Below, in pieces: positions 21,186 through 27,106 of a DNA stretch of 47,903 nt. The stretch covers positions 14,958 to 62,860 of the IMG/VR virus record IMGVR_UViG_3300008108_000243. One strand, 5' to 3'. Source of the stretch: a virus. The position numbers and the translations under genes are program-made. Below the pieces are notes generated by a model. That model was not told the DNA's origin and searched no databases. It saw only the letters and a list, made by a program, of their open reading frames with translations. Position 1 is the first letter of the stretch. Each line of letters begins with the position of its first letter.

Positions 21186-21467
21186 TTACGCTCCGCTCAT
21201 ATTGCCAAGCGTTCCGCACCTGAATATTTCTTGACGGGTCATTCCTGATATGTCGTTGAGTTCGCCACTCATCAGGTTCTCAATGTGGAGCAACTGCTCT
21301 TCTTCTATGTAGTCGCCCCACTCGTCAAGTCGTGGACGACGACGACCTAAGTTCAGTGGACGACCGACGTCCACAAACTCGTCAAACTCTTCGCTATCGG
21401 AGTAGGCGAGTAGGTACGGCAGTGGCTTGCTCTTTGGCTTGTAGTTCCTTCTTTGCGTAATTCCCAT
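21186..21467 (-). CDS. hypothetical protein, leaderless
   Basis: 93 residues. Basic N-terminus (MGITQRRNYKPKSKPLPY), then an acidic middle (DSEEFDEFVDVG, RLDEWGDYIEEEQLLHIENLMSG). TATTAT ends 6 bases before the ATG and no ribosome site is present. The promoter motif here is the most divergent of the minus-strand set (TGTTTGTCCTG). Function unknown. Confidence 0.6.
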   Translation of the reverse strand: MGITQRRNYKPKSKPLPYLLAYSDSEEFDEFVDVGRPLNLGRRRPRLDEWGDYIEEEQLLHIENLMSGELNDISGMTRQEIFRCGTLGNMSGA

Positions 21468-21473
21468 ATTCCA

Positions 21474-21503
21474 ATAATACTAGACACACAGGACAAACAC
21501 AAA
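21474..21503 (-). promoter_or_regulatory. array promoter, divergent copy, leaderless class
   Basis: GTGTTTGTCCTGTG core, -10 TATTAT, ATG 6 bases on. Confidence 0.65.
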
Positions 21504-21515
21504 CCGCGGTAGTAG

Positions 21516-21558
21516 AGCCCCGCAGCCGAGTTTGTACGGTGGGACGGCTGGCGGGGCT
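21516..21558. repeat. AGCCCCG/CGGGGCT hairpin
   Basis: Arms AGCCCCGC/GCGGGGCT with further inner AGCCG/CGGCT pairing. Confidence 0.65.
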
Positions 21559-21569
21559 TACAAACAAGA

Positions 21570-21594
21570 GAAGCGACCCGAGTTGGGCCGCTTC
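21570..21594 (-). terminator. terminator hairpin of the 21604 gene
   Basis: GAAGCG/CGCTTC with inner CCC/GGG, 7 bases after the stop. Confidence 0.6.
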
Positions 21595-21603
21595 CCGAGT
21601 TGG

Positions 21604-21825
21604 TTAGAACCAGTCGGTTGCTTCGAACGGCTTCTCGTTCGGTTCGCGGAGTGCTTGGCGCCATCCGTCGTGTCCGTTGAAGAAGTACGTCCCTTGGTAA
21701 TCACCGATGAGCGCTCCAAGAGCGTCATCGACTCCATCCGCGTCGGCCGCGTCGAGTGCTTGGAGCACCACGGTGACCGCCTTTCGGATTTCCTCGAGGG
21801 CTTTCTGCCCAGCCGTTATGTTCAT
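21604..21825 (-). CDS. hypothetical protein with parS-like site in its leader
   Basis: 73 residues: MNITAGQKALEEIRKAVTVVLQALDAADADGVDDALGALIGDYQGTYFFNGHDGWRQALREP. Mostly helical with a short beta tail. The start at 21825 follows GGAAGGGA. An in-frame upstream ATG would add MFHVEHSEGKE, which is the translation of the palindrome at 21840-21859, so it is judged to be leader. Function unknown. Confidence 0.6.
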   Translation of the reverse strand: MNITAGQKALEEIRKAVTVVLQALDAADADGVDDALGALIGDYQGTYFFNGHDGWRQALREPNEKPFEATDWF

Positions 21826-21839
21826 TTCTTTCCCTTCCG

Positions 21840-21859
21840 AATGTTCCACGTGGAACATT
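21840..21859. promoter_or_regulatory. 20-bp perfect palindrome resembling parS (ParB site)
   Basis: AATGTTCCACGTGGAACATT. The inner TGTTCCACGTGGAACA fits the chromosomal parS consensus TGTTNCACGTGNAACA. It lies between the -10 box and the ribosome site, so in RNA it would also form a hairpin at the 5' end. Confidence 0.6.
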
Positions 21860-21871
21860 TCCTCACCATCA

Positions 21872-21901
21872 AACTTAGTGTCCCCGCAGGACAGATACCA
21901 A
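21872..21901 (-). promoter_or_regulatory. array promoter of the 21825 gene
   Basis: TTGGTATCTGTCCTG, -10 TAAGTT. Confidence 0.75.
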
Positions 21902-21903
21902 AT

Positions 21904-21945
21904 AGCCCCGCAGCCCGGAATGTCGTCAACACCGGTGGCGGGGCT
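21904..21945. repeat. AGCCCCG/CGGGGCT hairpin
   Basis: 7-base arms; loop contains ACACCGGTG. Confidence 0.65.
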
Positions 21946-21989
21946 CATGAAACAAGCAACCACCCGTGAGTGGTTACCTGTCCGAGTGT

Positions 21990-22208
21990 CTACTCCTCTT
22001 CCGAGAAGAAGACAGCCCGAGCGGTCGGCGAGTACTTCTTGACCATCGTGTCCATGAATTCCATGAACGTGTCGGTCTCTTCAGACCACTCGCAGAAGTC
22101 AATGAGTTGCTCGGGGGTAATCCCGTCCTTCGCGCAGTTGTCAAAGACTTCCATTTGGATAATCTTCATCAACACTGCTTTCATCAGGTCTTCACCGTTG
22201 AATTCCAT
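21990..22208 (-). CDS. acidic hypothetical protein
   Basis: 72 residues, helical and acidic: MEFNGEDLMKAVLMKIIQMEVFDNCAKDGITPEQLIDFCEWSEETDTFMEFMDTMVKKY. The ATG follows GAAGGGAGGG. Single-gene cassette. Function unknown. Confidence 0.6.
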   Translation of the reverse strand: MEFNGEDLMKAVLMKIIQMEVFDNCAKDGITPEQLIDFCEWSEETDTFMEFMDTMVKKYSPTARAVFFSEEE

Positions 22209-22228
22209 ATTCCCTCCCTTCACTATCA

Positions 22229-22258
22229 ATGGTACATACAGCGCAGGACAGATACAAA
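22229..22258 (-). promoter_or_regulatory. array promoter of the 22208 gene
   Basis: TTTGTATCTGTCCTG, -10 TACCAT. Confidence 0.75.
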
Positions 22259-22270
22259 GTCCGCCACGCT

Positions 22271-22301
22271 AGCCCCGCGAGTCAAACCACCCCCCGGGGC
22301 T
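22271..22301. repeat. AGCCCCG/CGGGGCT hairpin
   Basis: 7-base arms, 17-base loop. Confidence 0.65.
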
Positions 22302-22350
22302 TTGCAGAGAAAGAATGCTACCCGAAGGCAGCACTCTCTCTACTTACTGA

Positions 22351-22761
22351 TTAGCAACCAGCAAGACGCTCGTAGTACGAGCACATAGCGTCGTCATACG
22401 CGCTCTGGCGGTAATCGGCGAGATACTCGCGAGCCTCGTCAGTAAGGCAGTCCTCGTCCAACTCGCGCACCTTGCCCGCGCCGTGGCAAACCTCGCAAGG
22501 CTCGTCAAAGCGACCAGAGAGGTAGTCCTCTTGGAACTCCTCGTCCAACTCGTCCCAGCGTTCAGACGAATACGTACCAAAGCGGCGTGAATGACCGCCG
22601 TCGCCGTGGCAGTAGTCGCAGATAGCCCACACGAAGCGCAGAGCGAACGAGGCGATTTGCTCGTCCTTCATCGCGTCCACGAGGACACGAGCCTCCTCAG
22701 CCTCAGCGCACGCGATATCGCTCGCGTAGCGGTCGCGCAACCCGTCATAGTCAATGTTCAT
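22351..22761 (-). CDS. protein with DnaJ-type zinc-finger repeats
   Basis: 136 residues. CDYCHGDG (near 48) and CEVCHGAG (near 88) are two CxxCxGxG elements of the DnaJ cysteine-rich domain, enough for one zinc. The surrounding helices are acidic and aromatic (RWDELDEEFQEDYLSGRFDEP, DEAREYLADYRQSAYDDAMCSYYERL). It resembles the 12438 product in having the zinc pair but not in the rest. AAAGGAGGGG precedes the start. Confidence 0.65.
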   Translation of the reverse strand: MNIDYDGLRDRYASDIACAEAEEARVLVDAMKDEQIASFALRFVWAICDYCHGDGGHSRRFGTYSSERWDELDEEFQEDYLSGRFDEPCEVCHGAGKVRELDEDCLTDEAREYLADYRQSAYDDAMCSYYERLAGC

Positions 22762-22794
22762 AAATACCCCTCCTTTGGGAATATGGTCAAGACC

Positions 22795-22824
22795 AGCCTA
22801 GTAATGGGACAGCACAGATACAAA
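22795..22824 (-). promoter_or_regulatory. array promoter of the 22761 gene
   Basis: TTTGTATCTGTGCTG, -10 TAGGCT (position 12 differ from the consensus). Confidence 0.7.
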
Positions 22825-22890
22825 GCGAAAGACCAGCTCGGAAACAACCTGGCTCTTTGTAAACCTTGTTATACCCCTTTGTTCAGCGCA

Positions 22891-22921
22891 AGCCCCGTTG
22901 GTTGGTCCGCGCAGCGGGGCT
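22891..22921. repeat. AGCCCCG/CGGGGCT hairpin
   Basis: 7-base arms, 17-base loop. Confidence 0.65.
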
Positions 22922-22927
22922 TTCCTA

Positions 22928-22969
22928 AAGAAATAGGCGGTGCGAGTGGAAGGGTTACTCGCACCGCCT
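22928..22969 (-). terminator. intrinsic terminator of the 23010 gene
   Basis: AGGCGGTGCGAGT/ACTCGCACCGCCT, perfect 13-base stem, then ATTTCTTT on the minus strand. Confidence 0.8.
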
Positions 22970-23009
22970 CTTACCGAGCCTAAATGGAGAAAGGCTACAA
23001 GGTAAGTTC

Positions 23010-23321
23010 TTAGCAATCCTCAAACACTTCACCGCCATCAGTAATGCGGAGATTGCAGTCGTTATTTCGTGGCAGGAATACTTGCTGACCGACCACAAGA
23101 TTAGTTCCGTATGTATCTACAGCGTCATCAAGTGCTTCGCCAAGATTGCCATCACAGTTGCGAGTTACGAGGTCAAACAGAGTTATCCCATCACTGACGA
23201 TAATCGGGCGACTATCGCAGATATATGCGTCTATCGCCTTCTCTGTCTGTAGGTAGAACATCGCCGATATTGACAGAGCAATCCCAACGAGAATACCAAG
23301 CAAGATATTTTGAGTTTTCAT
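23010..23321 (-). CDS. membrane-anchored LysM-like protein
   Basis: 103 residues. N-terminal membrane helix (KTQNILLGILVGIALSISAMFYL), then ICDSRPIIVSDGITLFDLVTRNCDGNLGEALDDAVDTYGTNLVVGQQVFLP, a LysM-like fold: V.DG.TL..L...C.GN......V...G..L.VGQ...LP. LysM domains bind peptidoglycan. A second protein of this type is at 31414. The ATG at 23321 follows GAAGGGA; another in-frame ATG lies exactly at the leaderless position (23345), so two starts are possible. Confidence 0.6.
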   Translation of the reverse strand: MKTQNILLGILVGIALSISAMFYLQTEKAIDAYICDSRPIIVSDGITLFDLVTRNCDGNLGEALDDAVDTYGTNLVVGQQVFLPRNNDCNLRITDGGEVFEDC

Positions 23322-23349
23322 ATTTTCCCTTCGCTTTTCCATACAGATA

Positions 23350-23379
23350 ATCGTATCCGTCACACAGGACGGATACAAA
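23350..23379 (-). promoter_or_regulatory. array promoter of the LysM-like gene
   Basis: TTTGTATCCGTCCTG, -10 TACGAT; an ATG lies 7 bases on and a second one with a ribosome site 24 bases later. Confidence 0.7.
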
Positions 23380-23381
23380 AC

Positions 23382-23474
23382 TTACTTTTTTCGAAGTACA
23401 GAGCGTACGTAGGCGAACACAAGCCCCGCAACGAAACCAATCAACATTCCTTGGTAGTAAGCAATAATGCGCAT
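23382..23474 (-). CDS. 30-residue membrane peptide
   Basis: MRIIAYYQGMLIGFVAGLVFAYVRSVLRKK: one hydrophobic helix with a basic C-terminal anchor, as in small membrane or toxin-like peptides. It lies 38 bases after the preceding stop and ends just before the next promoter. The ribosome site is weak. The composition is the main support. Confidence 0.5.
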   Translation of the reverse strand: MRIIAYYQGMLIGFVAGLVFAYVRSVLRKK

Positions 23475-23512
23475 AATCACAAGATACCAGCCTCGGCCTA
23501 TTTCCGTTCGGA

Positions 23513-24067
23513 CTACTCGCAGTACGAAATATTCCAGTCCACGACTGTCCCGAAGGCCTTGTACGGTTGGAACTGTGCTCGCTGTGAGTCGGACATTTCT
23601 GCGAGTGGCGTGAACTCTGCCCGTGTGAAACGAACCGACTGAAAGCCTTTCGCGTTGCGGTGGCCATTGCGAACTGGAATCGTCACCTCGCGCTCGGGTG
23701 TGAGTACCCCGTATCCCGCGCGACCCATCTCCATACGCGACCAAACTTGCGTGTACGAAGTGAGCGGTGAGTATGAGCAATCGCCGTTCGCGTGTTCCTT
23801 GTAGCCCGCGACCCATTGCCTGTGCTCGCTACGCGCAACCCATACGAAACGCTTCTCGCGCTTACTCCACACGCTCTCCTCGTACTGGAATACGAACAGG
23901 CCAGTCGTGTTTTCGTCGTAGGCCGTGTTAGCCCACACCTCAACTTCGTCAAGCCAAGCGGAATCGTGCTCGCGTCGTGTAGGGCAGTCCGCGTACCACG
24001 GAAGGCCACTCGGGTTCGGGTTGGGTGTACGCGTCGGCATCTCGCCTCGCATCAGGGAATGTGTCAT
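23513..24067 (-). CDS. hypothetical protein, leaderless
   Basis: 184 residues. Opens MTHSLMRGEMPTRTPNPNPSGLPWYADCPTRREHDSAW, followed by beta segments (TGLFVFQYEESVWSKREKRFVWVARSEH) and, near the end, QPYKAFGTVVDWNISYCE. TAATCT ends 7 bases before the ATG at 24067. Two further in-frame methionines are within ten residues. Function unknown. Confidence 0.65.
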   Translation of the reverse strand: MTHSLMRGEMPTRTPNPNPSGLPWYADCPTRREHDSAWLDEVEVWANTAYDENTTGLFVFQYEESVWSKREKRFVWVARSEHRQWVAGYKEHANGDCSYSPLTSYTQVWSRMEMGRAGYGVLTPEREVTIPVRNGHRNAKGFQSVRFTRAEFTPLAEMSDSQRAQFQPYKAFGTVVDWNISYCE

Positions 24068-24074
24068 ACAAACA

Positions 24075-24104
24075 AGATTACAGAGAACACAGGACAGAAA
24101 CAAA
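24075..24104 (-). promoter_or_regulatory. array promoter, leaderless class
   Basis: TTTGTTTCTGTCCTG, -10 TAATCT, ATG 7 bases on. Confidence 0.75.
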
Positions 24105-24134
24105 GGCCGCGCTGTCGCGCGAAGAGGCCGGGGC

Positions 24135-24329
24135 TTAGAACAGACTGTCTTGCTTGGGGGCCGTAGTGCAGAAACTATGTTTGTATTTCCATAGTTCATT
24201 CTCAACAGACACAACTGTCTTGCCACTACTTTTCAGCCACACTTCAGCAAGCCTCATTGACGTACTTGCGCTTGGGTGTATTTCGTTATTACAGATACAA
24301 CACGTGTATAGAGGTGGCATTGATGACAT
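24135..24329 (-). CDS. small cysteine-containing protein
   Basis: 64 residues: MSSMPPLYTCCICNNEIHP then a helical region and HSFCTTAPKQDSLF. CC-I-C with a later H..C may bind a metal. It begins 13 bases after the preceding gene and is the last of a three-gene leaderless unit. Function unknown. Confidence 0.5.
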   Translation of the reverse strand: MSSMPPLYTCCICNNEIHPSASTSMRLAEVWLKSSGKTVVSVENELWKYKHSFCTTAPKQDSLF

Positions 24330-24341
24330 ACTCGAATCGTA

Positions 24342-24581
24342 TCAGCCTGTAAAGTCAGTTCCGTAATCGTCTTTAGATGGATTGTAGAAGTCGTCGTGAG
24401 TGCGCTCAATGTCAGTCCGACGCAGTGGCACTATCCAAAAGTATCCACGAGTTTGTTCGGGTTGTTTGTCTATCCAAGCTTGAGCCCCGGCACCTTTCTC
24501 AAACGGACCATAGAAGCGGGTAGCACCCATTGGTTGAGAGAGCGAGACAACACACGCCCCTATGTCGCCCAGTTCTACCAC
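24342..24581 (-). CDS. hypothetical protein
   Basis: 79 residues: MVELGDIGACVVSLSQPMGATRFYGPFEKGAGAQAWIDKQPEQTRGYFWIVPLRRTD. The central FYGPFEKGAGAQAWIDKQ is the common 'FGPF....A..W' layout of small phage proteins of unknown role. It starts with GTG and overlaps the preceding gene by 7 bases. Confidence 0.6.
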   Translation of the reverse strand: MVELGDIGACVVSLSQPMGATRFYGPFEKGAGAQAWIDKQPEQTRGYFWIVPLRRTDIERTHDDFYNPSKDDYGTDFTG

Positions 24582-24733
24582 AGCGACATTGACGCATCTA
24601 CCATCTCGTAGAAGTGAGCGTCACAGATGGTTGTGTGAGTTCCGTTCACTCGGCGTACTTCATTGTTGCCACCACACTCAACGCCGTGAGCGTGAGTGAA
24701 CTGGCAAGTTTCGGTGTTCGTGGTGTTCTCCAT
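24575..24733 (-). CDS. small Cys/His protein, leaderless
   Basis: 52 residues: MENTTNTETCQFTHAHGVECGGNNEVRRVNG, then TICDAHFYEMVDA. The C-x3-H-x-H-x3-EC and C-x2-H residues make a probable zinc site. TACTCT ends 6 bases before the ATG. First gene of a three-gene unit. Confidence 0.6.
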   Translation of the reverse strand: MENTTNTETCQFTHAHGVECGGNNEVRRVNGTHTTICDAHFYEMVDASMSLW

Positions 24734-24739
24734 AAGGTA

Positions 24740-24769
24740 AGAGTACAGGTCACGCAAGTCAGATACCAA
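24740..24769 (-). promoter_or_regulatory. array promoter, leaderless class
   Basis: TTGGTATCTGACTTG, -10 TACTCT, ATG 6 bases on. Confidence 0.75.
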
Positions 24770-24777
24770 CTTGCTTA

Positions 24778-25119
24778 TTAGTACCACTCACTCCATTCGT
24801 CTTCCTCTTCGTCTTCATCTTGCTCTTCACCTGCGCCCTGCGGAATCAGCGTGGTGAATCCTTCGTTCGGGTCTTCGTTGTTTGTCTCAACTGCCGAGAT
24901 GAATCGCAAGCCACACGACTCGTGCCACCAAGCGTGAAGTTTCGCCAACATCTCTTCAGGCGTTCCCGTGAAGATGTCAGGTGCGTAGTTCTCCCTGAAC
25001 CAACGCTCTTGACCTGCGTCCATCGCAAGGTAAATCTTGTGGCACGTGTCCCAAGCGATAAGGCGAGCGTCTTTGACTGCCACCTCAACATTGTTCCAGT
25101 ATTTCTCCATTGTGTCCAT
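24778..25119 (-). CDS. conserved phage-type hypothetical protein
   Basis: 113 residues. DARLIAWDTCHKIYLAMDAGQERWFRENY...TPEEMLAKLHAWWHESCGLRFISAVETNNEDPNEGFTTLIPQG reads like a conserved phage protein met in many actinophages; the C-terminus is a run of Glu and Asp. The ATG at 25119 follows GGAGGAG; an in-frame ATG at 25134 sits at the leaderless position, so two starts may be used. Function unknown. Confidence 0.65.
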   Translation of the reverse strand: MDTMEKYWNNVEVAVKDARLIAWDTCHKIYLAMDAGQERWFRENYAPDIFTGTPEEMLAKLHAWWHESCGLRFISAVETNNEDPNEGFTTLIPQGAGEEQDEDEEEDEWSEWY

Positions 25120-25141
25120 TTTGTTCTCCTCCATATCTAAG

Positions 25142-25171
25142 AGGTTACTTGGCGCACAGGTCAGATACAAA
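25142..25171 (-). promoter_or_regulatory. array promoter of the 25119 gene
   Basis: TTTGTATCTGACCTG, -10 TAACCT. Confidence 0.75.
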
Positions 25172-25282
25172 GACCCGTGCCGGGGCTTATGGGTTACTAT
25201 TTATGGGTGGCTGACGAAAAGAAAAAGAAAAAAGACAAACCAGCAAAGGTCAAGCGCAAAGAGCGTAGACCGAGTTGCTGTC

Positions 25283-25498
25283 CTATTCGTTAGACCAGCG
25301 AGCCTCTACCCATTCGTGAAGTTTCGGCGGGCAATTGTCTCTATGAAAAGGGTCAAGCATTGTTCCGTTCAGTGCTCTCGCAATAGACGGCTTCACTTCA
25401 TCTAAATAGTTGTAATAAATCTGCCCGTATCTCATTGTTTCGTCGTGGCGAAGTTCGTACTTCAGCGCAACATCAGCAAGAAACTCTAGGTAATTCAT
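25283..25498 (-). CDS. hypothetical protein
   Basis: 71 residues: MNYLEFLADVALKYELRHDETMRYGQIYYNYLDEVKPSIARALNGTMLDPFHRDNCPPKLHEWVEARW. The pattern (E.RYGQ..FN.L......A....GT..DPF..D........) is familiar from many actinophage genomes as a conserved protein of unknown function. Overlaps the WhiB gene by 4 bases and ends the five-gene operon. Downstream DNA is a long T/C tract on the minus strand, a likely transcript end. Confidence 0.7.
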   Translation of the reverse strand: MNYLEFLADVALKYELRHDETMRYGQIYYNYLDEVKPSIARALNGTMLDPFHRDNCPPKLHEWVEARWSNE

Positions 25499-25776
25499 AC
25501 CGCAACTTTATCTCGCTCACCACGAAGTAAGTACGAAGGCAATACGGCGTATCCAGCCATATGACGTTCTCTCTCCGTCTCTCCGCCCCACACTCCGTAT
25601 TGTTCTTTATTCTTGCGTGCTATATCACGACACTGAATTGCTACTGGGCAAGTGCTACAAACTTTCTTGGCAAGTGCTTCACGCTTGTCTCGCCGTTCAG
25701 GTCGTTCGGCACTCTTCCCGTAAAAGATATAAGCCTTGCCGTGACAAGGTCGTGGTGTATCAAAGACGATGCTCAT
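25495..25776 (-). CDS. WhiB-family iron-sulfur transcription factor
   Basis: 93 residues with the four WhiB cysteines C11, C40, C43 and C49 (C-x28-C-x2-C-x5-C) and the turn Y-G-V-W-G-G near 60-65, then a basic tail (GERDKVAV). WhiB proteins bind a 4Fe-4S cluster and modulate the main sigma factor. They are limited to actinobacteria and their phages; phage WhiB of mycobacteriophage TM4 blocks host cell division and superinfection. Overlaps its neighbours by 4 bases on both sides. A natural candidate for acting on the TANNNT promoters of this genome. Confidence 0.9.
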   Translation of the reverse strand: MSIVFDTPRPCHGKAYIFYGKSAERPERRDKREALAKKVCSTCPVAIQCRDIARKNKEQYGVWGGETERERHMAGYAVLPSYLLRGERDKVAV

Positions 25777-26141
25777 AGTGAGTACTCTACTAACGGCATA
25801 ACAATAATCGGTGTTTGTTCACCAACCCACGCACCGACAACATTGAAGTCCACATACTCCATTGCTTCTTCATATTCCATTCCGTCACGCTCCATACAAA
25901 CATTTATCAGTTTGTCGTAAGAATAGACAGCGAGTATTGGTTCGTTTATTCGTTGAGAGAAACCGATAAAGGCTTCATCAAACCCGTCCATCAGCAATGC
26001 GCTTTCACCCATTTCTTGTAATGCTTCATCTATTTGCGAGCGTGAAGGTTTTGTAGACATTTCTGTCCAACCATTCTTGTCGCCTATTTCTTTCCAATGT
26101 TCGTAGGTGTTACCAACGAATATGTCTTTCGCTTCGCCCAT
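25773..26141 (-). CDS. hypothetical protein
   Basis: 122 residues: MGEAKDIFVGNTYEHWKEIGDKNGW...SRSQIDEALQEMGESALLMDGFDEAFIGFSQRINEPILAVYSYDKLINVCMERDGMEYEEAMEYVDFNVVGAWVGEQTPIIV. The second half, with YD...I......GM..EEA.E....N..GA..GE.TP, is a well-known phage hypothetical family. It shares one base with the preceding stop (TAATG). Function unknown. Confidence 0.7.
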   Translation of the reverse strand: MGEAKDIFVGNTYEHWKEIGDKNGWTEMSTKPSRSQIDEALQEMGESALLMDGFDEAFIGFSQRINEPILAVYSYDKLINVCMERDGMEYEEAMEYVDFNVVGAWVGEQTPIIVMPLVEYSL

Positions 26142-26323
26142 TATGCCCTCTCTTGCGTAGTACTGATGAAGTAGTCCACGATAGCCTCTATTTCGCCACA
26201 AGCGGAACATATTTCAGTTTCGTTGTCACGTCGTGAGAGAGCCCCGGGGTAAGCCCCTGGCATTTCATTGTTTGGAATAAACCCATTGCAATTTGGGCAG
26301 ATGTGGTCAATGCTCTTTTTCAT
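26141..26323 (-). CDS. zinc-ribbon protein
   Basis: 60 residues: ICPNCNGFIPNN at the start and ICSACGEIEAIVDYF in the second half form two CxxC knuckles, as in small zinc ribbons encoded by many actinophages. The middle (PGAYPGALSRRDN) matches the same group. It overlaps its upstream neighbour by 4 bases. Function unknown. Confidence 0.7.
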   Translation of the reverse strand: MKKSIDHICPNCNGFIPNNEMPGAYPGALSRRDNETEICSACGEIEAIVDYFISTTQERA

Positions 26324-26577
26324 TTGTCCTCGCAGTAGTAGAAGCGAATATCTCTGTAGAAGTCTTGAGAGATGTTGGTGATGTCATACACAGCGTCACA
26401 CCTTGCGCACCAGTAATGCGCCCGTGTCCACTCTGATGCGACTGGCTCACACTCTGTCCATTTTCCATTTACGTTTTTACACGGATAGAAACCGTCGTAA
26501 TGCGGTGCGTTGCCACACGAACATTCCAACCAGTCCTCGCTAGCGAGTATCGCCGTGCTTCGTTCTTGTGTTTTCAT
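26320..26577 (-). CDS. cysteine-rich protein, leaderless
   Basis: 85 residues. Cysteines come as ECSCGN, PCKN, ECEP, WCARCDAVYDI and YYCED; CSC and CARC may share a zinc. TACTGT ends 7 bases before the ATG and there is no ribosome site. Leads the WhiB operon of five coupled genes. Function unknown. Confidence 0.65.
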   Translation of the reverse strand: MKTQERSTAILASEDWLECSCGNAPHYDGFYPCKNVNGKWTECEPVASEWTRAHYWCARCDAVYDITNISQDFYRDIRFYYCEDK

Positions 26578-26584
26578 ACCCACG

Positions 26585-26614
26585 ACAGTACAGATAACGC
26601 AGGTCAGATACAAC
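26585..26614 (-). promoter_or_regulatory. array promoter of the WhiB operon, leaderless class
   Basis: TTGTATCTGACCTG core, -10 TACTGT, ATG 7 bases on. Confidence 0.75.
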
Positions 26615-26644
26615 GCTACGCCGAGCGGGGCTCTTGTACGGGCT

Positions 26645-26674
26645 TTAGTATCTGTCCTGTGCCCCCTGTATCGT
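26645..26674 (+). promoter_or_regulatory. array promoter on the plus strand
   Basis: GTATCTGTCCTGTG core, -10 TATCGT. Faces the candidate RNA unit; back-to-back with the WhiB operon promoter. Confidence 0.7.
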
Positions 26675-26681
26675 TTGATGT

Positions 26682-26900
26682 GTGGCAGGGAAGCCTGTCG
26701 CCTCGGCTCTCAGACAGTTGGAGAAACGAGACATACCAGCAAGCCTCTCTAACGCTAAGGCTCTGTCGGGATGGTGTACTAGTCACCTAGCCCGTCATCC
26801 GTCCGCCTCTTACGAAGCAACCGCTACAGGTAGTCTCGCCAACGGGCAAGGCCAGCCCAGTCTGGGAGTTGGGGCGAGAGGTTTCTCTGTTTTTTTATTT
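26682..26900 (+). ncRNA. candidate non-coding RNA or leaderless small-ORF transcript
   Basis: An array promoter at 26645-26674 points here and a T-run with a short GAGA/TCTC hairpin ends the stretch at about 26897, giving a unit near 215 bases. It holds several possible hairpins (AGCCT/AGGCT, GGTG/CACC, GGATG/CATCC, CCCAG/CTGGG) and no clear ribosome site. A GTG 7 bases after the -10 box opens a 36-residue frame of ordinary composition, so a leaderless peptide is also possible. No known RNA family recognised. Confidence 0.45.
26876..26897 (+). terminator. weak hairpin with strong T-run
   Basis: GAGA/TCTC around GGTT followed shortly by eight T; a CCCAG/CTGGG hairpin lies just before. Confidence 0.45.
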
Positions 26901-26912
26901 CGCGAGCCCCGG

Positions 26913-27077
26913 CTACCCGAGACGCATTGCGCCGAGTGACTGGTTTGTTTCACCCAGTGAGTTCTTGGTAGGGGTGGAGACATCAAGTTGGATACGTTGG
27001 AGTATCACTTCGAGTTCATCCAGTTTCTTATTCATTGCGGTTACTTTGTTGAGAATATCCACGATGTGCTGTTCCAT
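26913..27077 (-). CDS. small coiled-coil protein, leaderless
   Basis: 54 residues: MEQHIVDILNKVTAMNKKLDELEVILQRIQLDVSTP, a coiled coil with regular heptads. TAGGGT ends 7 bases before the ATG. It is divergent from the helicase gene, with 29 bases between the two starts, so the promoters overlap. Function unknown. Confidence 0.55.
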   Translation of the reverse strand: MEQHIVDILNKVTAMNKKLDELEVILQRIQLDVSTPTKNSLGETNQSLGAMRLG

Positions 27078-27106
27078 TCCATAGACCCTAGCAGTATTAT
27101 CTACCC

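Noticed and set aside
22798-23016. Minus-strand frame between 22798 and 23016
   Set aside because: It covers a terminator hairpin, an AGCCCCG hairpin and the promoter of the next cassette, so it is untranslated DNA.
25189-25293. 34-codon plus-strand frame (MGYYLWVADEKKKKKDKP...)
   Set aside because: No promoter or ribosome site; the Lys run is the complement of a T/C tract that fits a transcript end of the 25283 gene.
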